A stretch of 64,000 nt of DNA from Cytidiella melzeri (Eukaryota > Basidiomycota > Agaricomycetes > Polyporales > Irpicaceae), in contig JABYQR010000181.1 in assembly GCA_022592445.1 (NCBI GenBank), positions 24,984-88,983 of the forward strand, in the 5' to 3' direction. The notes beneath the pieces were generated by a model, which saw nothing but the letters and a program-made list of their open reading frames with translations, searched no databases and had not been told where the DNA came from. Both the position numbers and the translations under genes were made by a program. This document shows positions 1 to 10,794 of the stretch, piece after piece; the first letter of the stretch is position 1, and each line of letters opens with the position of its first letter.

Positions 1-904
1 CATCCCGGAGAGACAGATTTGCGCCGATCTCGAACGCGCAGAAGTCCCCTTTGTCCCTGGCGTGTTGTGTGGGGGAGACGTGATGCTGAACGGAGAGCAT
101 GGGAAAACGCAGTGCTTGGAATGGGTGAAGAAGTGGAAGGATCTCGCGGTTGGATTTCATGAGTTGCGGGACTTTGGTGCACCACCTCGCGTATCCCGAA
201 GAGTGCGCCCCATGGTCGAAGCAGTTCGTCGTCGCGTTTTTTGACTGTCTCGCAGGTACGCTTTCACTCATGTGTTGTCTGAGAACAATCATTTAATTTC
301 TTTATTCCCGCAGCGGTGGACGTAGCCGTGCAGAAGTGCGGTCTTGTACATCGGTCACGAGACTGGTCACCACGAGCTCACCATGAGCCAGCAGTTCCCA
401 CCCGTCGTACCACATGACGGCAATGTTGCGCATTCGCAGCACTCCGGCTCCTCGTCTCCTACCAGCGCAACCATCCCTGGCATCCCGCCCCCACCACATA
501 TCGCCTTTCCGAGAGTTCCTCTTTTGCCACCAGCGTCTTCGTCCGTTCTCTCAGGTCGGTCGGTGAGGTCGAAGCGAAGCATCGACGATATCGACGACGA
601 CAACGACGCCAACATCCCTGCCGCTGCTCAGTCTTCTACTCTCGCGCTACGGCCTACCAAAAAGCCAAGGTCGACATCGATATCTGCAAACGCTGAGGCG
701 GGTCACACAAAGCCGACAAAACCCAAGAAGTCCAAGAAGACGGTGAAGGTCCCTGTCGGTAAGACAAACACAATCAAAGAGGTCTCCCGACCGGGGAAAC
801 CAGTTAAAAAGGTTCGGAGTGGTGATCTTGGCGATGGCGGAGTCGTTTCAACCCGTCGTAGAGGATTGCGGTCATCGACGGCAGCGCGTAGTGCCTCACA
901 ATGA
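1..904 (+). pseudogene. Truncated FunK1 fungal-type protein kinase copy with internal deletion
   Basis: This is a broken second copy of the intact FunK1 gene at 28620-31719 (opposite strand). Base 1 corresponds to about 30512 of the intact copy, and the match runs without a break off the left edge. Bases 1-353 match the end of exon 2, the intron before exon 3 and the start of exon 3, up to the catalytic-loop codons (CGLVH). Bases from about 362 match only the C-terminal tail. The missing segment equals 29164-30146 of the intact copy (983 bp), which holds the rest of the catalytic loop and the kinase C-lobe. A separate 14-nt deletion near 180 shifts the frame. The tail (368-904) remains open, with its basic nuclear-signal-like stretches, but cannot give an active kinase. 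The remaining identity is high, so the copy looks recent. Confidence 0.9.
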
Positions 905-1180
905 GCAGCATGCCGTGTCACGTATAGGTTGGAGAAGAAGGCTAGTTATCAGGCGTTGTGAACGTTTTCTCGCTTTTGTTGGCTGAGGTACTCTCATATC
1001 TGTACTTGTCTTGCTCGCGAGCTGTGTTGGACCTTGACGGACTGCACTCACAGTTATTCATATTGTTGGACCTGTGGTTCGTGCGTTCAGTGCTAATATA
1101 CTTCTAGTTACGGGGTTGTTGGCCATCACTCACATAAGATTCAAATGGTGAACGTTGAACGTCGAGCAGCGACAGGAAAC
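905..1180 (+). repeat. 3' flank shared with the intact FunK1 copy
   Basis: The homology to the intact copy continues past the stop codon. This stretch aligns with 28345-28619 read on the minus strand and ends in two heptamer-like units (GTTGAAC, GTCGAGC) where the other copy has six. The duplicated unit therefore included the 3' untranslated flank. From about 1181 to 1456 I see no gene or repeat. Confidence 0.75.
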
Positions 1181-1456
1181 ACGCCGCTCATTCAATCTGG
1201 TGACTTTGCTGACTCTCTCATCTGTCCGTCATTCCACAAAGGAAAGTTACTGCGAGTTGCCAATACAAACATCGTAGGGACAGCGTTCAATTCTGAACTA
1301 GAGGCGAGTGGATTCTCAACGATCTGACTACGCTGGGAGAAGTAGATGCTAAAGCTGTTCTACAAAACTCGTCTGTAATGCGGAAAAGACATCCTCAGGT
1401 TCTCGTCAAGTCCTGGCTCCATTCCGAGGAGCCTCTACACAGTCTGCCCTTCACGC

Positions 1457-2240
1457 TCAGCCACAACAGCGAATCAAACACCTGAAACAGCCATCGTTAT
1501 CCGCCGGCTGTTTCAAAGACGCGACAATTTGCCATGCACTCTGAGCCCAGGTCGAAGAAGAACAGGAGAGTGGGCTTGCGCATTGCCTCCAGACCACGTA
1601 TCTCCAGATAGTTATTGACGTCTGAGCGGGACGGAAGGAGGTTAACGCATGTTGGTCGAGAAGCGCCTCACGCACGCCCCGTGCATCAAGATGTGTGTCC
1701 TGTTGCTGACGATACCTGCTGGCCATCCATCTGAACGTCAATTCACGTTGAAACAAAGATAGCACAACGCACACTTGAGCACCACAATCCACCGGCAAGC
1801 ATTGCTCATTCACAAACCTATCATCGCGAACAACGCTGACATTTGTCCTCTCGGCAAGGACGTCGAGCAACATCAGCTTACCCGCTCCTGACTCATCCAT
1901 CAATGTCGTGCAAAACTTTCCCGTGCAGACCGTCAGGTAATGAGCCTTCATACTCAACGAGTTGCCACGAGAACATGTCCGTCATCGCCGGAGCAGATCG
2001 CGACTCGGTGACCTCAAATGTTTGTCCCGTTGGCGTGCGCGTTAGTATCGTCAAGACGAGTAGACGAGGCAGCCGCAGAACCATTGGCTGAAATACGATC
2101 GAGGCTTTGCCCTCTTATTAGTCCAGTGCATTCGTTTCCTGGATAAATGCCGCCTTCGATCTGCACTCAATTTACGCTCGTCATACCGGCCGGCCGCGTG
2201 TTGAACTCGGTACGCGTGTATACCGAACGCACAGATAACT
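1457..2240 (-). pseudogene. Decayed PDR-type ABC transporter fragment (second nucleotide-binding domain)
   Basis: Read on the minus strand, several frames join into the entry to and core of the second ATP-binding domain of a fungal pleiotropic drug resistance (PDR/CDR) transporter. In order there is a TEFNT motif (about 2200), a linker, an FSWQ-like segment, a Walker A relic (ESGAGK, normally followed by TT), LLDVLAERTNV, a DRFVN segment, a QQQDTH Q-loop region, an REALL segment, and an SAWQIV segment that normally follows the Walker B Asp. The frame changes several times, the Walker A Lys is followed by LM, and the signature region is scrambled. A full transporter of this family is about 1,400-1,500 residues; about 250 are traceable here. 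It is non-functional. Transmembrane exons might lie further right, but I cannot support them. Confidence 0.8.
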
Positions 2241-3472
2241 TGAAAGATCTGAGAAAATAAGCGCCGAGAGTGTCTGCTGCTCCTCACGACAACATTGAAA
2301 AGACTTCACCGCCAAAGTATGCTGTATATGTACATCTACGACCACACTGCGTACCAAGAGCTACTCACCTTGCGTTGTGCGGGCACTAGTCTGATATCTT
2401 GCCGTGGAAAGCAGGTCACTGCGGGATAAGAACCGATTGCGCACTGTGCGTTTGCAGCTCGTTTCACCACCGACGGCTTGAAGCTCTACTTGAGAGGCTA
2501 CATGCGTCAATAAGAGGTAGACATTGGGAGAAGGTTTGCATACGAAAAAATGAGGCGTACGTTGATTTACTTACTTGACCTTGCTAAACGCATACTTGAG
2601 GATCGTGTAAACGATGGACACTGTAGAGTGTGAAGACAGTCTGCGCAGTGAGGCGTGTACCGTCGATGCCCTCACTATGACGCGGAAGAGGGTCAAAAGA
2701 CAGAAGGGCTTTTATTGAGAACACTGCAGGGAGGATGTGGTGGTCAAGAGCTGAGTGGTAGCTGAGTACTGAGTAGTAACGTTTGTGGTCGTGCCCGTGA
2801 ACCTGAGCAAAACACAAATCTGACGCCTGGCGAATACCTGACAGTTAACCTCCACTAGCACTGCTTACTCACAAGGGGAACATCTGCTCAGCACCCTCAT
2901 GAACCTACCAAATGGTAGGATTTGAATGCATATGCCGGCTATGCAACATTTGTTATAAGTTGTCTCTTGAAGAGATGTCCTAGCACTGTCATGTAAGCCG
3001 TCTTTTCATCATGTAAGTTCTCAACTGACACAGCTGCTACCAATACACCACTGTAGATCGTATGTCGTGAATGCATTGCAGGCGTTGCCTACTCTGCCTA
3101 TGTCCATGAGCGGCATAAAGGCACTCGCGCTGCAAGAAGCTCGTAGCCAGGCCAGGCGTCGCAAGTGGATACTAAGCCAGGAGGCGAAGGCGCAACTGTC
3201 TTCCCAATAGTACTCTGCTTTCTACCAAGCAAGTTCTTGCGTTGTTTGTATACCCTGGCAGTATGGTGGCGTTCAGGGTTCCTCGAATCTTATTGCTGCG
3301 CATGTAACTTCGTTGCCTATTGGATCTACTTGTTTCCCCTTTTGAACTCGAGGACTGAAGACTCGAAATAACTGACCATCTCATCAGGACGTTCGCTTGA
3401 GGCCCGAAATCTCGTATAGAGCCAGGTCTTCTAGTAGTGGATATCTCTTTCAAAGTTTGCGAGAGTTGATAT
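2241..3472. other. Intergenic, no gene recognised
   Basis: About 1.2 kb with only short unmatched open frames. It may hold unrecognisable remains of the ABC transporter membrane domain. Short direct repeats of the type CTGAGTA/CTGAGTG occur near 2750-2780. Confidence 0.5.
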
Positions 3473-3515
3473 AAATGCGCAGCGCTGATGCTTGAAGCAT
3501 CAGCGCTGCGCATTT
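3473..3515. repeat. Perfect 21-bp inverted repeat with a 1-nt centre
   Basis: Arm 1 (3473-3493, starting AAATGCGCAGCG) and arm 2 (3495-3515) are exact reverse complements separated by a single G at 3494. The bases just outside do not pair. It would form a very stable hairpin in RNA and a cruciform in DNA. It lies about 180 bp upstream of a TATA box and 250 bp upstream of the VIT/vWA start codon. Confidence 0.95.
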
Positions 3516-3693
3516 GTACCACACGATTAACCCCCAATTGATTACTTTTCTAGGTATGCCATTTGCTTATGCACCGCAGATATCGGGGAGACTCGTCAGG
3601 CACAAGTGGGTGTGCTGCAACCAAATAGGGACAAGGTTGCAGTACTCGGACTCCATACTCGGACTACCTAATCAGCACAGGTTCGCTGAGCAG

Positions 3694-3700
3694 TATAAAA
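3694..3700 (+). promoter_or_regulatory. TATA box of the first VIT/vWA gene
   Basis: TATAAAA lies 64 bp before the chosen ATG at 3764, a normal distance for fungal promoters. Confidence 0.6.
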
Positions 3701-3763
3701 ACCCAAGGCTGCGAAGTGAGTCCTTTCTACTACACTCACCGACATCTGTCGTGCTCACTACAA

Positions 3764-6749
3764 ATGTCCTCAAGCTCAGCACTATTCCCCGGTGTCGTAT
3801 ATACCTCAGCTGATGGCGACCTCCAACATCTGCCCCTTGACAAAGTCACCGTAGACGCTCTCGTAGTTGATTGTACGTACCACGCTCATCTCATCCTCCC
3901 TTAAGTTTACATCAGCTTTCCCGTTCCCAGTGTCGGCCCGTGTCGATATAATCCAACGTTTTCACAACCCGTCGACGGCAGCCACGTCTCGTGCCAAGTT
4001 CATTTTTCCTGTTCCCGCCAATGCAGCTGTTTGTGGCTTTGAGCTGCATACAGCCGACGGCCAAATACTCATAGGCGAGGCGAAGGAGAAATCGCGTGCC
4101 CAAACCGAGCATAATCACGCACTACGTGAGGGGAGACAGACAGCCCTCCTCAATTGGGCGACTGACGACGGTATGCTATAATCTTACATATGGCATCTTT
4201 GCTATTCTGATGAACTTCAGTATTCGTAATCTCGATTGGCTCGGTGCCAGCCAAAGAAAGTGTAACCACAATCACGACGGTGTGTGGCTTTTGCTTCCAG
4301 TGCTATTCTCAGCATACAATCAGCTCATATGAATACGCCTACAGTATGTGATGGACCTCATGCACGGCGATGCTGTATCGGAAGTGCGCTTCTATGTACC
4401 CGTGGCTGTTGGCCAGCGGTATGGACAACCACCTGTGGAGATGGAGGGCGCATCTGCACCCACATCTCAGACACGGGTGCGATTCAACGTCAACATACAA
4501 ATGCAGGGGCCTATCACGTCCATCACAAGTCCATCCCACGAAGGTTTGATCATAAAACCGTACGAAACTCATTCTGGCAGGGACTGCAAGCGACGCGTTG
4601 TAGCAAAGCTTCGTTCCGGCGATTATCTTACTCAAGACTTTGTTCTCAAGATTGAGGCCGTGGGGCTGGATGAACCGCGCTGTCTGGTAGAATACAACAA
4701 TCAAGGCGCGAAATCGGTCGCGATGAGGCTTACGCTCCTTCCGAAGTTCAAGCTTCCCCCGCATCCTGCGCAGGAGTTCATTTTCCTCGTCGACCGCAGT
4801 AAGAGTATGATGATGTCAGGCGCACGAATTGAAACAGCCAAGCAGGCGCTCACTAAGCTTTTGCGGATCCTTCCCAGCCAAGGAACTACGCTCAACGTGT
4901 TTAGCTTTGGAGACAAGTGCAGCAGTTATTGGAGAGAAAGCAAGCCATACTCGCAAAACACGATGACAGACCTGGTAAGCAATTCTCGAGAACCTTGGAG
5001 TCTACGCTAAACAACCAGTAGGCGAGGCACGTAGCATCTATGCAGGCGGACTTTGGAGGAACTCAAATTTACCTCGCACTTCGTAAGACCTTGGAATCTC
5101 GAGCCTTGAACATCCCCACGGCAGTGTTCGTTCTTACGGACGGAGAGGTATGTATGATCAGCTACTCATCTTGCGGTAACCTCCACTTACACTCTGCGCA
5201 GGCGTATGACACGGACATTGATCAGTCTAAAGCTTTGGTAAAGAACGCTGTGGCACGAAGCAGGGTTGACGCCCCTCTCCGCGTCTTTACACTAGCGATT
5301 GGCGAACAAGTGTCGACTGCAATGTGCCAAGGTATAGCCGAGGCTGGCAACGGCGAATGTCTCCTGGCCACCGCCACCGAAAGCATTGTCGATAAATGTA
5401 CCTCCCTCGTTCGTGCCGGCTCGACATTTACCTTGAAAGACATTTCCATCGACTGGGGAGTCCCATCACCCACCCCTCCGAACGACGCCCACGATCCTGC
5501 AACCCTCTTGAGGTCAGCAGGTCAGACCCTTCGACAATCCCCGTCTACTATACCGGCTCTCTACCCGGGTATATGCCTAACCGTCTTTGCGTTGATTGAG
5601 GGCAGTCAATTTGACGCACCCGATAAAGTCGTACTTCATGCCAAACGAGATGGAAACGGACCAACTTTGACATTCGAAATACCAGTCCGACGCGTCAAAT
5701 TCGAGACGGAGAATATGCACACACATCTCTTGCATACTCTGGCGGCAAGAGCAATGATCGCAGAGCTTCAAGGCTCTACGCTTACTAGCTCTGGACCATC
5801 CGAAACCGCCGTGAAGGCGTCGATCATCTCTCTCGCTGAGCAGTATCAGCTCGTTAGCCGATTCACGTCCTTTGTGACGGAGGCCAATAACGACCCTGAT
5901 CTCGAGCACACCCTCCCTTCCCAATCACTACGTGCTATGCGCCATCGACATGCTAATGCAAAGATCCAGCTCTACAACATGCAGCCCTACGGTAGTAACC
6001 CACAGGATACCACCATGTTACAGACCGTCAGCAGATACGCTTCATCCTTCAGCTCCGCACTTGTGCAGCATTTGCTAGGACCTTCTAGCTTCACGAATAC
6101 ATCCTTTGCAACTCCCGACTCAAAGACGCGCACGATGCCTGGGTTTATGAGCGGAAGTGAGCACGGAGGCAGCCACGAAGATCTGCGAACAGTGGATGGC
6201 AACGAGGAAGAGGAGGAAGAAGACGGATACAAGTCCGACGGAACTTTCACCACTATGAGCTCCCTGCTGTCCTCCGTCGTCAGCTCTACATCGGAATGGG
6301 GTGATAGTCGCCCGCCGTCACCCTTTGACGAGCATGCTCGCAGTCCCTCTCCTGCGATAACCACACCGAACGACCATATTCCCACAGGTATGAGTGCAGC
6401 CACTCGCCCGCCATCTCCCCCACCGAAGCCTCTCAAGGCCGAGGTCGAGGACCTTACCAGTGTGATGAACTATGATGGCTCGTTCATGGTAGATCGGCTT
6501 CTAGAGAATGCCGTTGGACGTACGGCGATAGACGAAGGTCGTAATGTACCAGTCAATCCCACCCTCTGGGCAACCGCACTTGCGCTGGCGTACCTGCAGA
6601 AACATTTACGCTCTAATCGAGGAGCTTTGGAACCTTACGTTGACAAGGCGATGAACTATGTCTATCGCGCGACCTGTCAGCCGGGGTCGCTCACCTTCGA
6701 TCAGCTACTGGAGAAAGCGAAAGCTGTCCTTGCGTCTTCGAATCCTTAG
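3764..6749 (+). CDS. VIT and von Willebrand factor A domain protein (copy 1)
   Basis: Six exons: 3764-3872, 3931-4170, 4221-4279, 4345-4974, 5022-5147, 5202-6749, giving 903 residues. The N-terminal third is a VIT domain (vault / inter-alpha-trypsin inhibitor type): an RVDIIQRF strand, a KFIFPVPANAAVCGFE strand and a SEVRFYVPVAVGQRYG segment. A vWA domain follows with a complete metal-binding MIDAS set: DRSKS (DxSxS), GGTQ and LTDGE. The C-terminal half has an acidic run (EEEEEED) and Ser/Pro-rich low complexity. A conserved tail module (YDGSFMV, then ALAYLQKHL) is shared with copy 2 at 22026-24980. No signal peptide is visible, so it is probably cytosolic. Family members act as metal-dependent protein-binding scaffolds; the fungal role is unknown to me. 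The intron before exon 5 must use the TAG acceptor ending at 5021, because the CAG four bases earlier would leave an immediate stop. Confidence 0.9.
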
Positions 6750-6863
6750 GGGTTTTTGAATATATTGTTCTGATTCCGGTTTCAAGTTATTGTACAATTG
6801 TAAAGATACCGAGAGATGCATCATGTTGTTTCATGTTTCCACGCAGACGGAAGTACGACCGGC

Positions 6864-8552
6864 TTAAGGATGAACCAGGATTTTGACTTGCAAGGGGTAT
6901 TCGAAATCAGTTGCGCTCTATGGAGACGAAGAAGGAAACTTACTTTGCTCCTTGTCGTGCATGAGGACGTTGATACCATCCTCGACAACGTCTTCCAAGC
7001 TAATCCTCCTAGTGATGAAACTCTCTAACCCGGTAACCTTTCCAGCACCAACGGCTTCGAGCATCTCTGAATGCACACCATCGTAGCCCATGATACCTAC
7101 GTATACCGGCAAAGGATCAGGTCGTGATTACACTCCCAAACAAGCTACTCACCAGTGATTGTGAACTCCTTGAACAACATGTCGTTGATGTTAAAATTCG
7201 ATGGCTTTGGGCCCCAAATGGCGATGCAGGTTATATTGCCTCTCGGGCGCACGGCTGCGATAGCGAGCTCAAACGCAGGTTGCACACCCGCACAATCGAA
7301 CACGACATCTGCACCCTGCCCGCCCGTGGCCTTCTTGACTTCTGCGACGACGTCGTCGGAGCGAGGATCAAAGATGGCGGTGGCTTTGTGTTTGACTGCC
7401 ATTTCGCGACGTTGGTCGGATGGCTCGGAAATTCCGATCCAGCTAGCTCCTCGAGCTCTGTATCCAATAGTCGTTAGGTACACTTCTCGATTATGTACTT
7501 GACGACAAATACTCACTGGAGTGCCTTCAAAACCATAAGTCCAATCTGTGGGCGGGTCAGTAGGTCGCTATGAAATGATCATGTTGAACTTACCGGTCCA
7601 GATCCCAGGATAAGGCAGGTTGAGCCCTTCCTGAACGCAGATCTGTTGATAGCATGCCAAGCGACAGCTAGCGGCTCCATCATGGCTCCCACATCCACTA
7701 TGAATGCGATCAGCAGATCGACGTTTTCTGGATTTTAAGGAGCTTACGCGGAGTGTTAGCAGGTAGAGGGAAAACTGCGCTTTGGTCTGCGGTGATGTAT
7801 TCAGAGAGACCTCCGCCCCACCCGGCAATACCCTGACACGAATTGAGTAAATGGGTCTCGAGACGAAGACAATATACGCGCGTACCAAGAAGCTGGTATG
7901 AGGGCATACGTTCCTGGTGTTATTATTGCAGGGCACGCAGCCCGCCTGCCTGCATGAGATCAAGGGTTCGCTAGAATACAAGTGTGTAAGCGACTGCAGG
8001 TAGTGCGGGGACGCGGGATGAAGAAATCCTCACACGACAACATTCTGCCCTTTGGCGAGCCTCTTAGAGTCAACTCCTTCGCCCAACTCGGTGATGACAC
8101 CTGAAAATCTGGGAGGAAATAAGCGCGTACTTGTGATTGGCAGCGCAGGTGCTACACCTACTCGTGTCCTAGCGTGATTGGCAACTTCTCTCCAGTAACG
8201 AAATGAGCCTGGTCTATAGTGGGGCAGGCGCTGATCGGGAGAGGTGCGTGATAGGCATGCAGGTCAGAACCACAGACTGCGCTCGCTGTATTAGCTTGTA
8301 TGGTCCAGTACACGGCGGAGATCACTCACTTCCTGTCCTAAAATCCGCACAAGACTGATTAGCGAGTCTGCAGAGATATGAAGCATGATCGTACCAGGCA
8401 ATCTACAAGCCGATAGCTCAGTACAGATAGAAGGAAAAGGTGAGGACATGGGAAAGGCGCACCTTGATTTTCACTTGTCCCTTGCGAGGTTTGGGTTCGG
8501 GAACATCCTCCACACGTACGTCGCCTGGTCCGTAGTATCTTGCTGCACGCAT
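6864..8552 (-). CDS. Zinc-dependent alcohol / 2,3-butanediol dehydrogenase-like (MDR family)
   Basis: A medium-chain dehydrogenase split into about 11 exons. It starts MRAARYYGPGD at 8552 and ends KILVHP at 6864. Landmarks in order: IAWTGICGSDLH (catalytic zinc Cys), an LGHEFSG segment (zinc His/Glu), a cysteine-rich structural-zinc lobe (SCRQAGCVPCNNN...NVCPH), GGGLSEY, EPLAVAWHA, a Rossmann segment (LILGSGPIGLMVLKAL), TGGQGADVVFDCAGVQPA and the C-terminal EDGINVLMH. This best fits the butanediol/sorbitol dehydrogenase branch, which oxidises secondary alcohols with NAD+ in the cytosol; the exact substrate is uncertain. Two consecutive exons (8395-8402 and 8330-8337) are only 8 nt each, and both are needed to build IAWTG. 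The gene is convergent with the VIT/vWA gene, with about 115 bp between stop codons. Confidence 0.88.
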
Positions 8553-9226
8553 GTTGATCAGAGAAGGGAGATGAGAGTGACTTACGGCAGGAGTCTCGTA
8601 CGCGGCAGCTATATAGCCTGTATTTTCCCCTGACGAAGCTCATGTGCCATTGCATGAGAAAACACAGGACCGTAGTACTCCTGACAACAAGTCTTGTGCT
8701 CCCAGATCGGTCGCACCAGACATTCTCGAATATTGCTGCGGGTCTCCGTGGTTCAAAGGGGTAAAACCCAGTGACCGAGTCCACTACTACACTTGCTAAG
8801 TTGAGGTTTACTTTTCAGAGAAACGGAATACTCACGGCTTCAACCAAATGTTTGTAGACAAGTGACCAGACTGATGACCACATAGACTCATAGCCACCAT
8901 CTTAATGCAAAGTCAGGGGTCGCTCGGAAATGGTGCGCATGCACTATGCAGTAAAGGCGGTAGTCATGCTTCATGCAAGCTTCATGCTTGGCAGGCTGGA
9001 GCCCATATTCGAGGTCCGAAATATACCGCCATCGGAGCTCGAACCGACTAGCCCTCAACCAGTCTGAGATCGAAATCATCTGTGGATTGTCGATTGTGTG
9101 CTCTTGACCTACGCTACGCATTCGTACTTGTACTCCCCTGCATCTTTTGGTGCACAATTCTGAGCCTGTTGATCGCCGACCATTTTGCTCGTAGTATAGC
9201 CCAGCTTTGAACACGGCGCAAACCAA
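8553..9226. other. Divergent intergenic region
   Basis: About 670 bp between the dehydrogenase (leftward) and the NOSIP-like gene (rightward). It must hold both promoters. I see no clear TATA box and no gene. Confidence 0.5.
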
Positions 9227-10475
9227 ATGACAAAACACAGCAAAAACAACACAGCGTCGTCGATCTTCTCGTATGCAGAGTATAAGAAGCTCGACTATGG
9301 GACAAAACGCGTGAGTGAATGAACTATGATAGCAATGGTACATACGAAACCGACGGCCATAGCAACGGCTAGGAAATGAGTCAATGCGGCGATTCGATTC
9401 GTGTGCTCTGTGCTTACAACGTGCTCGAGAGCCCGTAGCATGTGAGAAGGGACACCTCTTTTGCAAGGAATGTGCATACACGGATCTAGGTGCGTTTGTC
9501 TGTCACGAAAATACATCCGTTGATCTTCATGGCCAAGTAGTCACTCAACTGGGGGATATCAAGAGGCAGAAGGTTCGTCTGGAAGCCCTGAAGCGAGAGG
9601 CAGAAGAAGAACAACAGAGGGCAAGGGAAGCAGCGCGAGATCGTGTGTTGCATGACTTTGAGAAAGGTCAGCTAGGTTTGGCTGGCCCTATATCGGTTGC
9701 CACAACGTCTGGTTCGGATTCGAAAGAAAGTGAGTGATCACCTCCCGTAACGCAAACACTCCCTACATTTCCCATTATCAGCTCGTGGTACGAAGCGAAA
9801 GTTCGAATTCGATTCTTCAACTGTCGAGACACTTGCTCGCGAGGCAGAAGAGGCTGCACTGAGACAGCTCGAGCGTGAGCAGGCGGAAGCGTTGAAGCAC
9901 AAGCTACCTGATTTCTGGTTACCTTCACTTACACCAACTTACACCTCTTCTGGTCCTCCGACATCTCTCAAGGACGTGAAGTTGCAGACGACATGTCGCG
10001 GGGGAAACCCTGCACACCATTTGACGTGAGTATTGGCAGACTCATGGTTCTGGCCGAGATGCTGATACCAATCCCAGTCGCAAACACCTCATACCTGTGA
10101 GCTTCACTTTCGATACGTCATCGAACTCTGCACCTGCTTCCGAAGAGGGATCAAAGCCAAAGGAAAACGAGCTCACCGCCATATGTCCTCCGTGCAAGAA
10201 GGCATTATCGAACAGTTCATTAATGTTTCGTGAGTTCTTAGCGTATATAACTCGTGTTCCGCCATCCTTACAGGCACACTGCAGTCATGAAGCCGTGCGG
10301 TCATGTTATATGCAAGACGTGCACAGACACGCTCGTCAAGCCATCTCAACAATGCGTTCAGTGCGATAAGGCGCTGCTTGATAAAGAGATTATCTTACTC
10401 ACTCGCGAAGGTACCGGGTACGCTGCGGGAGGCATGGCCGAAACGTCGAAGAAAGGCATCGCTTTCCAGGGCTAG
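9227..10475 (+). CDS. NOSIP-like RING/U-box protein (putative E3 ubiquitin ligase, spliceosome-associated)
   Basis: Six exons: 9227-9310, 9363-9489, 9541-9729, 9782-10025, 10078-10229, 10285-10475, giving 328 residues. It starts MTKHSKNNTASS, the typical NOSIP opening, then YGTKRQRLG. A modified RING/U-box follows (DSCALCLQRAREPVAC...GHLFCKEC). Next come a long charged coiled coil (about residues 80-160), DFWLPSLTP, and a second zinc-like half with CPPCKKAL, MKPCGHVICKTC and CVQCDKAL, ending in LTREGTGYA. NOSIP homologues are nuclear E3 ligases found with late spliceosomes. The acceptor for exon 6 is fixed by the family segment LMFLMKPCGH; the CAG 11 nt earlier would break the frame. Confidence 0.9.
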
Positions 10476-10794
10476 AACCTTCCGTATCATCTGTGTTTCA
10501 ATGCGCTTTCCGTACGTTACAATATCGATGCTATCCATTCGAACTTGTGATGTTAGCGTGAGAAACCACAGACAAATTCTCAGGAGTGACTCAACTCGTG
10601 CGAGCGCGATTCCGACTTCGTCTCGTAACCACCTGGCTCACTCCTCTCGAAGCTCGTTATCGCCGCGCCTTATGCCAATGTACAGGGCATCTTGTGAACC
10701 GCGAGATGTCATTGACCCCTTCAAAAGCGACAAACTCCACGGGGAATTTGCAGCGTCTGAACTTGAGCAGCCAGTACCTCTAACTCGTTGGACC
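10476..10794. other. Short intergenic / promoter region of the amidase
   Basis: About 320 bp between tandem genes. A frame stays open through it from the preceding gene, but it has no family match and is overlapped by good gene models on both sides. Confidence 0.5.
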
